A DNA stretch of 40,475 nucleotides from NCBI GenBank assembly GCA_003501385.1, contig DNPN01000089.1:22920-63394 (forward strand), in the 5' to 3' direction. A program made the translations under genes and the position numbers. The notes under the pieces are model-generated. The model saw only the letters and a list, made by a program, of their open reading frames with translations, searched no databases and was not told the origin of the DNA. Shown here piece after piece: positions 1-8,521 of the stretch. Position 1 is the stretch's first letter; the number at the start of each line of letters is the position of its first letter. Source of the stretch: Rhizobium sp. (GTDB taxonomy: Bacteria > Pseudomonadota > Alphaproteobacteria > Rhizobiales > Rhizobiaceae).

Positions 1-186
1 AAGATCGGGCGCGGGTGCGATAACGCTCGACAAAATCTCCTGCCATGGCACAGCGTGCTTGAACATATGCGCAATGCCCATCTATCCGCTCTGAAATATG
101 CGCTGCAAGACAAAATGCCGATGGCGTTCCAGCAGAGCACCATCGTGCATAAACATGTCGCGGAAAGAAGTCATCCCTTGCTTTGA
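1..186 (+). CDS. 3' end of an unidentified ORF, truncated by the window edge
   Basis: Frame 1 is open from the first base to a TGA at 184-186, giving about 61 residues with internal Met codons at base 67 and later. The tail has a plausible protein composition with alternating hydrophobic and charged residues. I do not recognise a family, and no partner gene follows directly. It could be the end of a real gene that starts outside the window, or a chance or decayed frame, because the following 450 bases hold only short overlapping frames. Confidence 0.2.
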   Translation, partial: KIGRGCDNARQNLLPWHSVLEHMRNAHLSALKYALQDKMPMAFQQSTIVHKHVAERSHPLL

Positions 187-656
187 ACGGCTGAAAACGT
201 CAAGCGACGCTATCCATTCGCAGCGTGATCCTCAAGGGCGCTCTCAATGTGGCAGGCAAGCCGAGCAAAACGGCCGAAGTTCCAGACGAGGCCGAGATCA
301 GTCCCTACGGCACAGAGCACATCCGTCGCATCGGATATGACCAACTCGAAAGAGCATGTCACGCCGCACCCGTTTCCTCCCCAAAATCTCCGCTTCGAAA
401 GACCCAGCTTCCTGATTTTACGGGCACCCTCAATGCACCTCTGGTTAAGGCGACACCGCTAACCAAGTGCGCGGCGCTGGACAACAACGAAAAAAAGCAA
501 CCAAAAATAGCATATATTCTTATGTCAATTTTAGATTGACTTGATATTAAATAGATGCAATGACTTCTAATATATTCAAAAATGAAATTTCAGAATCATT
601 ATTATTTTATTTCATAATTTGAAAAATCCGAAAAAATCTAAATAAGGATTGCGACA
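187..656. other. Gene-poor spacer, possibly with decayed coding sequence
   Basis: About 470 bases without a convincing gene. A 104-codon frame at 225-539 (plus) has no clear ribosome binding site and no family I recognise, although its first ~60 residues read like protein. From about 480 to 650 the DNA becomes strongly AT-rich, which suits a promoter region for the operon beginning at 657. TTGACT at 536-541 is a possible -35 element, but I found no convincing -10 at standard spacing. Confidence 0.4.
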
Positions 657-1577
657 TTGGAAACAAAAGAACAAACTTCAAATCAAAAAATGCCATTGCC
701 TACTGTTCCAAGCCCGCTGACAATGCCATTTTACTATTCATCTCTCAATAATTGCATTGTTCACTATCTCGTAGACAAAAATATAGTGAAGAGTTTTTTG
801 GAAGGCACAGGTTTTTCGCCTGCACTTTTTGGCGGCCTTGCGAGTGTGTCATTCAATTTTCAACTCTACGTCGGGCAATTTTCTGCTGGAAAAGATGTCC
901 CTCCCGAAGAGTGGAATGGCGATCAGGCATCCATCGGTGTCACGCAAGAAGTCGAGTTGAACATCGTTGTTTATCCAACAGATCAGGCGCACCGCGTTGC
1001 TGATGTTGATTTTCAGCAATGGGTGATGGGCGATGAGCAAAGCAAACTGATGGGCAATCATCGCGTTTGGGTGCCTTGCGATAGCAAGCCCGCCATCATG
1101 GCAGGTGAGGAGTTGTTCGGGGAGCCAAAATTCTTCACCAGTTTCAAGGTCAACCTGCCGTCGTTTAACCCCTTGCGGGCGGCCTCACCGACATCAGCCC
1201 CTGATGCGCCCTATCGCCCGGTCTGGGAGAATTCCTGGGGCTTCCGCGTCAACGATCCAGAGGATAAAAACCTTCCGATTTTCACCTGCATTGCCGACAT
1301 GAGCGGTCGTGTGTCGGTTCCGGGCAACATCTCCTCGATTACGGAATATGGCAAACACGATGGTCGTGCCATTGGCTGCCGCTGGAATATTCTTCAGCCA
1401 CTCCAGACCTATTTCTTCAGCCCGGAAGAGCCTGATCCGGTTAAGCTGACCATTGGTCCAAGCCAGCACCAAATGGCGCAAGACATGAAGACCTTGCTTG
1501 CCGGGGCGCGTGCGCAAGCGGTGCAAACCTTTGTATCCAGCCCGGTCGCCATTCAAAGCCGCGCCTATTTTCTGTGA
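657..1577 (+). CDS. Acetoacetate-decarboxylase-like protein
   Basis: A 306-residue protein. The central stretch GEELFGEPKF (Lys at about residue 158) resembles the G-R-E-x-W-G-x-P-K region of the acetoacetate decarboxylase superfamily, where the Lys forms the Schiff base. That supports superfamily membership, not a specific substrate. No signal peptide or membrane segment is visible. I take the TTG at 657 as start because AAGGA lies at 644-648, eight bases upstream. The next in-frame ATG (690) has no Shine-Dalgarno sequence and would remove 11 residues. It is the first gene of a five-gene run with short gaps (25 bases to the next gene), so it probably acts with the oxidoreductases downstream, perhaps on a beta-keto product or as a non-catalytic family member. 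The function is inferred and moderately uncertain. Confidence 0.6.
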   Translation: METKEQTSNQKMPLPTVPSPLTMPFYYSSLNNCIVHYLVDKNIVKSFLEGTGFSPALFGGLASVSFNFQLYVGQFSAGKDVPPEEWNGDQASIGVTQEVELNIVVYPTDQAHRVADVDFQQWVMGDEQSKLMGNHRVWVPCDSKPAIMAGEELFGEPKFFTSFKVNLPSFNPLRAASPTSAPDAPYRPVWENSWGFRVNDPEDKNLPIFTCIADMSGRVSVPGNISSITEYGKHDGRAIGCRWNILQPLQTYFFSPEEPDPVKLTIGPSQHQMAQDMKTLLAGARAQAVQTFVSSPVAIQSRAYFL

Positions 1578-1602
1578 TTCTGAAGATTACCCGAGGTCTA
1601 TC

Positions 1603-3204
1603 ATGACGACTGTTTCACCGCCTGCATCAACGGCGCATGCTCCGGTTTTGACAAACCTGGCGGCCTATTATTTTCAGACGCTAGAGTCCATTCGCAATAA
1701 AGCGTTTGACTATATCGTCATTGGTGGCGGTGCCTATGGCACCGCCTTTGCGCACCGCATTCTCGAACTGGATGAAAAAGCCAGAGTGCTGATTTTGGAG
1801 AAGGGGACGATTTTCTTCCCCGATCACGCGCAAAACCTGCCTGCCACCTATGTTGACGCGGTTTATGGACCGGCAATCTCGCCTTGGGTCTGCACGCCGC
1901 CGTTTACCGTGGCACCACAGCAGCCCTATGTTGGCGGTCGTGCCTTGTTCTGGAACGCCTGGGTTCCGCAACCTCGGTCATATGAGCTGCCCGATTGGCC
2001 GGAATCGGTCGTTCGCGAATTGGACAGCGAATGGTTTTTGGCGGGGCAAATGATTGGCAGACGGTTCTCGTTGGCCAGCTATGGCAATAACAACGAATCC
2101 CTGAACGCGGTGGCTCTCGGGCGTCTGTTTGCGGGTGCTTCCCATGTCACCGGGGCTGTACCCTTGACAGCCCCTTCCGATCTGGAAGGGGCCTTTGCGA
2201 TCGGGGAGGATGTGTCTCCGAACTCTTTCGCAAAATACGCGCCTGTCACAACCTTGGTGCAGGATATTCAGAGATACAAAGACCGCCTCAGCGTTGTTCC
2301 TCTTGCGGAGGTAATGCGCATGGATGCCGCAGATGGGCGTATTACCACGCTCCATCTTACCAATCCGAATGCCGTCTCTGACGTGACAACCCCGCTGAAT
2401 GTTGGCGGTGCGCATGTGATTTTGGCCAATAACACCCTTGAGGCCGCATCGCTGGCACTCACGGCCCTGCCGGATCATCCGCTTTTGGGTCAAAATCTGA
2501 GCGTCCACAATCGATCAGCGCTCACCATGCGGATTCCGGTCAAGCAATTTCCGGAGATTGAGAAAGAACTGCAAGTCTGTTCATTCTATCAGCTGGGTCA
2601 AGTTGATCGTGAGCGTTTTTATCACGCCCATATCTCGGTGGTTTACAACCCTTATCCCCATGAAGATCGCGCCACACTCTATCGGGTGTTGCCAGATGCA
2701 TCGTCCCCGCAATCCCTCAGAATCTACACTGATCCTGACTATGTCTATGTCCTGATCCAAACCCTTGGCGAAGTGTTGGGCGAGCGCAGTGCGCAGAGCT
2801 GGAACAACGTGACCCGCGTAGACGGTGAAACGGTTGTGACGCTGGAAATACGGGATGCGGATGAGGCGGCATGGAAAAAAATGGACGCTTTCAGCCATGA
2901 TATCGCCCATGTGTTGGCCGCTGGCGCGAGCGTGGAATATCAACAGGCAGACGAATCCTGGACCTCACACCCACCGGCCAATTTGCGGTCAAACATGGTG
3001 TTTCACGAAGCTGGTACATTGTGGATGGGTGAAGACCCTGCCACCTCAGTCACCGATCTTCAAGGGCGCGTTCACGCGCTCGGCAATCTGTGGGGCACGG
3101 GCGGCATGCTGTTTCCATCGCCGGGATCGTGGAATCCGACCTTCACGGGCATAGCCATGACCTTCCGGCTGGCGCGACACTTCGCCAACGCCGCGCACCC
3201 ATAA
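1603..3204 (+). CDS. GMC-family FAD oxidoreductase
   Basis: A 533-residue flavoprotein. A Rossmann ADP-binding motif, VIGGGAYGTAFA, lies near residues 37-48 after a short N-terminal extension. GGRALFWNAW follows at about residue 110, at the flavin site. The C-terminus has the GMC catalytic pair as FHEAGTLWMG (His at about 468) and SWNPTFTG (Asn at about 511). The layout resembles the pyranose-oxidase side of the GMC family. No Sec or Tat signal is visible, so it looks cytoplasmic. The ATG at 1603 is chosen because the longer frame from 1498 runs back into the preceding gene. It lies 25 bases after the decarboxylase-like gene. Likely role: oxidation of an alcohol or sugar with FAD; substrate and electron acceptor unknown. 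Confidence 0.75.
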   Translation: MTTVSPPASTAHAPVLTNLAAYYFQTLESIRNKAFDYIVIGGGAYGTAFAHRILELDEKARVLILEKGTIFFPDHAQNLPATYVDAVYGPAISPWVCTPPFTVAPQQPYVGGRALFWNAWVPQPRSYELPDWPESVVRELDSEWFLAGQMIGRRFSLASYGNNNESLNAVALGRLFAGASHVTGAVPLTAPSDLEGAFAIGEDVSPNSFAKYAPVTTLVQDIQRYKDRLSVVPLAEVMRMDAADGRITTLHLTNPNAVSDVTTPLNVGGAHVILANNTLEAASLALTALPDHPLLGQNLSVHNRSALTMRIPVKQFPEIEKELQVCSFYQLGQVDRERFYHAHISVVYNPYPHEDRATLYRVLPDASSPQSLRIYTDPDYVYVLIQTLGEVLGERSAQSWNNVTRVDGETVVTLEIRDADEAAWKKMDAFSHDIAHVLAAGASVEYQQADESWTSHPPANLRSNMVFHEAGTLWMGEDPATSVTDLQGRVHALGNLWGTGGMLFPSPGSWNPTFTGIAMTFRLARHFANAAHP

Positions 3205-3243
3205 TTTGATCTTAAACCGACCTGCATCTTGAGAGGCTCAATC

Positions 3244-4665
3244 ATGCGATCGACCACGACTACCGTTTTTTACTGTCTGGGGCTGAGCCTCATCACCGCC
3301 ATTGGTGTTGCGAGGGCGCAATCGACGCCAGAACCCGTTCCAGATCCACAGTCCATTGCTGTCACCTGCAACGCCAATACCCGCGCAAATCCGCCTGCGC
3401 TGAGTGCGTTGTTGCCCTGTGATGTGCCGACAAAGAGCGACAACAGCTCCGACGAAATTCAGCAGAGCTTCGACACCTTCTCGTGGCAGAGTTTCGTTGC
3501 GCTGAATTGGCCTCAGGACGGTCAAACAATCGGCAAGGGCAATGGCCCCGGTGGTGACGCTCCGGCATCTTGGGCAGGCTGGATGGATGCCTTGACCATG
3601 ATGAACCCCAACCCGCCAGCGTGGGGCACGAAAGCTCCGCTTCCTGCGGCCTGTCAACGCCTGTCAGACTCTGCCAGCGCTCAAACGCCTGTCCTGAGCT
3701 CCATCGGCAAAACCATGGATTTGCTGACAGCCGACAATCAGCCCTTCAACACAGGCCCGCTGATTGATCAAAACGGAAATTATACGCGCTTTCAGATCCT
3801 GATTAACAAGCCGATGTATGATTTCATCATCGACAATCACCTGAACACAAAGGCGGGTCAGGCGGCCTATGTGCCAACCCAGACGCCACCAAATCGAACC
3901 TCACCGACAATGAATTTTCCCGGTGGGTTTCAATCCGGCCCCAGCAGCATGACCCAGCCTGTTGCCACGGCACCCGGCTATGAAGGGGCCATTATGCTGA
4001 AAACAGCCTTTAAACTGCTGGGCGCAAACGATGATCCGGCAAAATTCCACACCATCAAAGCCTTTGTCTATACGGCGGGTGCCACACCACAGCAGGACAT
4101 CTGTAGCCTGCAAACCGTAGGCATGGTGGGCATGCACATTGGCAATAAGGTGCAGCGCTTCCCGCAATGGGTATGGTCCACGTTTGAGCATGTGCGCAAC
4201 GATCCTTCGGTGGATGATATTGCCGCAGGCAACGTCAAGGGGCCCTACAATTACTACAATCCTGCCTGCTCGGCAGCCTCCTGTCCGCCCAATCAACCGC
4301 CACCACGTCCGTGGAATCCGGCAGTTCAACCCTTTCCGGGCGGCTATAAAACCCAAGTGGTCCGTCTCATTCCTATCAACGAGTCCTACAAGCGCATCAA
4401 TACGCAATGGCAGGCACCGCTGGCCAATACGGTCTGGGCCAATTATGAACTGATCGGCACGCAGTGGCCGACCCAGCAGGACAATCAGGGCAATCCCACC
4501 GGCTTTCCCTTCCCCCGTTTCATGGCCAACACAACCATGGAAACCTACATTCAGGGTACCGTTCCGCAAAGCAGTTCAAGCTGTATCGCGTGCCACAACA
4601 ATGCCGTTGATACCGCTGGCCACCCATCCGACTTCACCTTCGTGCTCGAACGCGCCACCCAGTGA
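3244..4665 (+). CDS. Exported mono-haem c-type protein with C-terminal CxxCH
   Basis: A 473-residue protein starting at ATG 3244, preceded by GAGAGG. Residues 1-26 form a clear Sec signal peptide ending ARAQS, so the protein is periplasmic. A single haem-c motif, CIACH, occurs at about residues 447-451, only 22 residues from the C-terminus, with no Met after it. An ordinary class I cytochrome c has its motif near the N-terminus and a Met ligand about 60 residues later, so this is not one. Several other Cys (including a C-x4-C pair near residue 345) could form disulphides. It sits between the two dehydrogenase modules, which suggests it takes electrons from one of them into the respiratory chain. 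The length and the lack of other haem motifs differ from the tri-haem subunit of acetic-acid-bacterial dehydrogenases. Confidence 0.65.
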   Translation: MRSTTTTVFYCLGLSLITAIGVARAQSTPEPVPDPQSIAVTCNANTRANPPALSALLPCDVPTKSDNSSDEIQQSFDTFSWQSFVALNWPQDGQTIGKGNGPGGDAPASWAGWMDALTMMNPNPPAWGTKAPLPAACQRLSDSASAQTPVLSSIGKTMDLLTADNQPFNTGPLIDQNGNYTRFQILINKPMYDFIIDNHLNTKAGQAAYVPTQTPPNRTSPTMNFPGGFQSGPSSMTQPVATAPGYEGAIMLKTAFKLLGANDDPAKFHTIKAFVYTAGATPQQDICSLQTVGMVGMHIGNKVQRFPQWVWSTFEHVRNDPSVDDIAAGNVKGPYNYYNPACSAASCPPNQPPPRPWNPAVQPFPGGYKTQVVRLIPINESYKRINTQWQAPLANTVWANYELIGTQWPTQQDNQGNPTGFPFPRFMANTTMETYIQGTVPQSSSSCIACHNNAVDTAGHPSDFTFVLERATQ

Positions 4666-4702
4666 GCTGTTCCTGCCAATAAGCTTTGGAGTACATGTGA
4701 TC

Positions 4703-5191
4703 ATGAGCGACAAGACCACTTCGACCTCGATGGATAATTTCGTTGCACTTTCCGTGCTGCTAACGGGTGTTAGCGAGAACACCATCGCGCCCTTTTTCGA
4801 CACGTTCGATATCAAAACACAGATTTACACAGCCGCAGAAGCCGATAATGCGGCCGCATTGACCGCTTTGCTGGGGATGTATTCGACGCTTATCAAAAGC
4901 AACAAACCCACAGCCGATATTATCCAAGCAATAATGACCCCACCAACGTCAGAGACCGGGCGCATGGCGCGCTCCATCATCCTCGCCTGGTATAGCGGGA
5001 GCTGGTACACAACCAGCACCTTGTTTACGGAGGCACCATCAACACGGGTGTTGTCCTCTGGTGCCTATGAGCAGGGCCTGATGTGGAAAGTGGCCCAAGC
5101 CCATGCCATGGGCTCGGCGGATTATCCCTTTGGCTATTGGAATGAAAATCCGCCTGCCCTTTCGCAATTCATCGGTGGCTCACAAGCCTGA
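4703..5191 (+). CDS. Small subunit of FAD-dependent sorbitol/fructose-dehydrogenase type
   Basis: A 162-residue protein matching the small-subunit family of membrane-bound FAD sugar dehydrogenases (fructose, sorbitol). Visible hallmarks are the MDNFVALSVLLTG opening, IILAWYSG in the middle and a final YWNENP segment. In the known enzymes this subunit carries a Tat signal that exports the large subunit. Here no twin-arginine motif or hydrophobic leader precedes the domain, even if the frame is extended upstream. ATG 4703 is chosen, with GGAG at 4688-4691; an in-frame GTG at 4697 is an alternative. The gene lies 24 bases before the large-subunit gene, which supports a two-subunit complex. The missing signal is the main oddity. 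Confidence 0.75.
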   Translation: MSDKTTSTSMDNFVALSVLLTGVSENTIAPFFDTFDIKTQIYTAAEADNAAALTALLGMYSTLIKSNKPTADIIQAIMTPPTSETGRMARSIILAWYSGSWYTTSTLFTEAPSTRVLSSGAYEQGLMWKVAQAHAMGSADYPFGYWNENPPALSQFIGGSQA

Positions 5192-5215
5192 ATCAATCGA
5201 CGGAGACCATAGGTC

Positions 5216-7057
5216 ATGACCACCAACTCAAATGCCCCTTCCTCCGCCCCTTCGTCGCAGAATTATGACGTTGTCATCGTGGGATCAGGGATCAGCGGCG
5301 CGCTGATGGCAAAACAGCTCGGCCTCGCAGGCCACAAGGTTCTGATTCTGGAGGCCGGAGCCGCCCTGCCACCCAATATCAACGATTATATGGAGCGATT
5401 TTTCAAATCACCGGCAAAGGTGCCGGAATCGCCCTACACCCCGGATCTTTTTGCCGATCCTGACACTTTTACGCTCAACAATCCGAGTGAGTTGAACGCA
5501 CCCCGCCCGACCGTTCTGACCCTTTCAGCCAACAATTGGCAGGATCCCAAGCAAGCCTACCTGATTCAAAAGGGGCCATTGGCTTTCGGCAGCACCTATG
5601 AACGCATCAACGGCGGCACGGTGCGCCACTGGCTGGGAACATCTTTGCGATTGTTGCCCAACGATTTTCAGATGGAGAAAACCTATCACGTCGAGCGTAA
5701 CTGGCCAATCAGTTACGACGACCTGAGCGACTGGTATGGCGCTGCGGAATATGAAATTGGCGTTTCTGCCAATGTAGACGACCAAGACTACCTCGGCATC
5801 ACCTTTCCAGAGGGCTATAACTATCCGATGCCAGCACTTCCCAATTCGCTGGTCGATCAATATGTCGCGTCTGCCGTGAATGGGGCAGAGGTGGATGGTG
5901 CAGCGCTTGAGGTGACGGTGACGCCCGCTGGCCGCAACTCCCGGCCCTATCAGGACCGTCCCGCATGCGGTGGAAACACCAACTGTATCCCGATCTGTCC
6001 GATACGGGCGAAATACGACCCAAGCGTTACGCTCAACGATGCATTGCAGACGGGTAACGTCACGATCCAGTATCAGACAGTCGCCACGGAAGTGCTTGTG
6101 GGCGACAACGATGAGGTAACGGGCATTCAATGGACAAACTATGACGGGCCATCAGGCGGCGTGGTTGGCACTGGCATCGCCAAGGCGCGGTTTTATATCT
6201 TGGCGACGCATGCCATTGAAACACCAAAACTGCTGCTGATGTCGAAGAACGGCGGAAAGACACCCAACGGTGTGGCAAACAACAGTGATCAGGTTGGGCG
6301 GAACCTGATGGACCACCCACTCTATCTCGCGTGGGGATTGGCCAGCAAACCCGTCTATCCCTATCGAGGGCCGCTCTCGACCTCGGGTATTGAGACGCTG
6401 CGCGACGGCAGTTTCCGCACAAAGCGCGCTGCCTTCCGCATCGAAATTGGCAATGAAGGCTGGAATTTCCCGTTTGGCGATCCCTACAAAAGCTTGTTGG
6501 ACGCCGTCGCAAATCCAAAAGACCAAAATGTTTGGCATGCTGGCCAGAGTCTGGTGGATGCTCTGAACGATCGTTATGTTCGTCAGTTCCGCATGGCATT
6601 TCTGGTGGAGCAGACAGCTGACCCGGAAAACCGCGTCACTCTGTCCGAGACGGAAACCGACCATCTCGGCTTGCCTCGCCCGGAAATCCATTACGCATTT
6701 TCGGACTACACAAAGGCCGGATTTGAGGCAGCACGTGAGGTTGCAGATCAATTGTTCGCCCTGATGGGTGCCAAGCAAAAAACAGACATACAACCGAAGC
6801 GAAGCCCAACGACATTCGATTACAATGGCAAGTCTTACGAATATTTTGGTGCTGGTCACATTGTCGGAACGTGCCGGATGGGGAGCGGTCCCAAGGACTC
6901 TGTGGTCAACGCTGATCTCAAGACCTGGGATCACGATAATCTGTATATCCTTGGCAGCAGTGTTTTCCCAACGGTTGCAACCGCAAATCCGACACTGACC
7001 ATAGCCGCGCTGACATTGAAAAGCGCCTCCAGCCTGATCAAGCGACTGGCAGGATGA
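5216..7057 (+). CDS. GMC large subunit of FAD/Fe-S sugar or polyol dehydrogenase
   Basis: A 613-residue flavoprotein of the gluconate/sorbitol/fructose dehydrogenase branch of the GMC family. Motifs in order: VIVGSGISGALMA (FAD Rossmann, near residue 19), GGTVRHWLGTSLRLLPNDF (flavin site and subgroup signature), CGGNTNCIPICP with Cys 251, 257 and 261, GRNLMDHP, then GAGHIVGTCRMG (His 548) and TVATANPTLTIAAL (Asn 591) as the catalytic pair. The same Cys pattern in fructose dehydrogenase binds a [3Fe-4S] cluster, so an iron-sulphur centre is expected. There is no export signal. GGAG at 5202-5205 supports ATG 5216. It pairs with the small subunit just upstream and closes the operon. The substrate cannot be read from the sequence. 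Confidence 0.85.
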   Translation: MTTNSNAPSSAPSSQNYDVVIVGSGISGALMAKQLGLAGHKVLILEAGAALPPNINDYMERFFKSPAKVPESPYTPDLFADPDTFTLNNPSELNAPRPTVLTLSANNWQDPKQAYLIQKGPLAFGSTYERINGGTVRHWLGTSLRLLPNDFQMEKTYHVERNWPISYDDLSDWYGAAEYEIGVSANVDDQDYLGITFPEGYNYPMPALPNSLVDQYVASAVNGAEVDGAALEVTVTPAGRNSRPYQDRPACGGNTNCIPICPIRAKYDPSVTLNDALQTGNVTIQYQTVATEVLVGDNDEVTGIQWTNYDGPSGGVVGTGIAKARFYILATHAIETPKLLLMSKNGGKTPNGVANNSDQVGRNLMDHPLYLAWGLASKPVYPYRGPLSTSGIETLRDGSFRTKRAAFRIEIGNEGWNFPFGDPYKSLLDAVANPKDQNVWHAGQSLVDALNDRYVRQFRMAFLVEQTADPENRVTLSETETDHLGLPRPEIHYAFSDYTKAGFEAAREVADQLFALMGAKQKTDIQPKRSPTTFDYNGKSYEYFGAGHIVGTCRMGSGPKDSVVNADLKTWDHDNLYILGSSVFPTVATANPTLTIAALTLKSASSLIKRLAG

Positions 7058-7083
7058 TCCCAGTCGACGGTGTTGTGACATTC

Positions 7084-7184
7084 TACAGCGCCATGCGTCA
7101 TATATGACGCATGGCGCTGTATCTCATTATATTTTTTGCATAATTTTTTCTTTTAAACCGATTCCGGTTTAACGAATGATGCAA
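7084..7184. repeat. Bipartite palindromic intergenic repeat, copy 1
   Basis: Two parts. A 38-base perfect palindrome lies at 7084-7121, centred on CATATATG, directly after the GMC operon. The second part is an outer inverted pair, TTGCAT (7136) and ATGCAA (ending 7184), enclosing the inner palindrome AAACCGATTCCGGTTT at 7155-7170. The same bipartite layout recurs in the opposite orientation at 17145-17237, so this is a dispersed element. The long hairpin could also end transcription of the GMC operon, although no clear T tract follows immediately. Confidence 0.8.
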
Positions 7185-7232
7185 CAGCCTCCGCCGTCTG
7201 AACTTTTTGTCGATTGCGCCGATGAAAGAGCT

Positions 7233-7337
7233 ATGACTTTCGAGCAGATATATACATATGGGCCGATTGTCCTTCTTGTTCTGGCAAGCGGCTTGCTGGC
7301 CTATAAAAAATGGCAGCATAGCCAGACCCATCATTGA
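7233..7337 (+). CDS. Possible 34-residue single-pass membrane peptide
   Basis: A short frame just upstream of hisZ encodes 34 residues: a short polar start, a hydrophobic stretch GPIVLLVLASGLLAYKKW that could span a membrane, and a His-rich tail ending THH. A purine-rich AAAGAG precedes the ATG, but only by two bases, which is a poor spacing. I see no homologue-level signature. Support is the composition and the otherwise empty 345-base gap before hisZ. It may be chance. Confidence 0.25.
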   Translation: MTFEQIYTYGPIVLLVLASGLLAYKKWQHSQTHH

Positions 7338-7402
7338 CATCGGCGTCAAAGGGTGGTGTTCGGATTGTCCCGAATACTTGCGTAAACCAACCGGGATAAT
7401 TC

Positions 7403-8521
7403 ATGCCGTTGATCAATATGCCGGATTTTGCCGGCGCTCTTCTTGACGATTTTGCTGCCCGTGGTGCGCCGCGCGTGGATACGCCCGTGATTCAGCCTGC
7501 GGAGCCATTTCTGGATATGGCCGGTGAGGATCTGCGTCGCCGGATTTTTCTGACCGAGAGCGAGACGGGTGAGAGCCTGTGTCTGCGGCCAGAATTTACC
7601 ATTCCGGTCTGCCTTAGCCACATTGAGACCGCCACTGGCACGCCCAAGCGCTACAGCTATCTGGGCGAGGTGTTTCGCCAGCGCCGCCAAGGTGGCAGCG
7701 AATTTTATCAGGCAGGCATTGAAGACCTTGGCGAAACCGCCATTGCCAGTGCCGATGCACGCGCCATTAATGATGCCGTGGGCATTCTCACCACGCTGCT
7801 GCCGGGCCGCCCCCTCTCCGTTATGGTTGGTGATCAGGCGGTGTTTGAAGCGGTGGTCAAAACACTGGGTCTGCCCAGTGGTTGGCAAAAGCGGCTGATT
7901 CAGGCCTTTGGCGATAGCACCCATCTGGATCAATTGCTGCTGAAACTATCCAGCCCACAAGCGGCATCAGGGCTGGATGCGCAGACGCAAGCCTTCATGA
8001 CGGCAGGTGATGAGGCCGGGCTGATTGCCCATATCGACCAGACCATGCAGGATACCGGCTATTCCACCAATGCCAGCCGCAGCCCCCGCGAAATTGCGGC
8101 ACGGTTGAAGGAAAAGCTGGCACTGGCCGAAACCCGGTTGGATGGTGCAGCACTGTTGCTGCTGCGGGAGTTTTTGGCGCTGGAGTTGCCGTTGTCTGAC
8201 GCGGCCAGTGCTTTGGCAGGCTTTGCCGATGCGGCAGGCCTGTCGCTGGGCGGTGCATTGACACAATTTGAAGAACGGGTAGACGCCATGCGCCTTTTGG
8301 GGCTGGATCTTACGCGCATCACCTATCGCGCCGCCTTTGGTCGTCCGCTGGATTATTACACCGGACTGGTGTTTGAAGTAACACAGCGTGGACAAACAGC
8401 TGTTTTGGCAGGCGGTGGTCGGTTTGACCGGCTGCTGACGCTGCTGGGTGCCAAAGACACCATTCCAGCGGTCGGCTTCTCGCTCTGGCTGGACCGTATT
8501 GAACTGGCGAGGGCACGCTGA
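7403..8521 (+). CDS. hisZ: ATP phosphoribosyltransferase regulatory subunit HisZ
   Basis: A 372-residue protein of the HisZ family, a catalytically inactive relative of histidyl-tRNA synthetase. Class II synthetase-like motifs are visible: CLRPEFTIPVCLSH near residue 63, YSYLGEVFRQRRQGGSEFYQAG near residue 85, and a C-terminal DYYTGLVFEV and AGGGRFDRLL. HisZ activates the short form of HisG and confers histidine feedback control in the first step of histidine biosynthesis. It overlaps hisG by one base (TGATG), so the pair is translationally coupled. hisS, often located just upstream in relatives, is not present here. Confidence 0.93.
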   Translation: MPLINMPDFAGALLDDFAARGAPRVDTPVIQPAEPFLDMAGEDLRRRIFLTESETGESLCLRPEFTIPVCLSHIETATGTPKRYSYLGEVFRQRRQGGSEFYQAGIEDLGETAIASADARAINDAVGILTTLLPGRPLSVMVGDQAVFEAVVKTLGLPSGWQKRLIQAFGDSTHLDQLLLKLSSPQAASGLDAQTQAFMTAGDEAGLIAHIDQTMQDTGYSTNASRSPREIAARLKEKLALAETRLDGAALLLLREFLALELPLSDAASALAGFADAAGLSLGGALTQFEERVDAMRLLGLDLTRITYRAAFGRPLDYYTGLVFEVTQRGQTAVLAGGGRFDRLLTLLGAKDTIPAVGFSLWLDRIELARAR

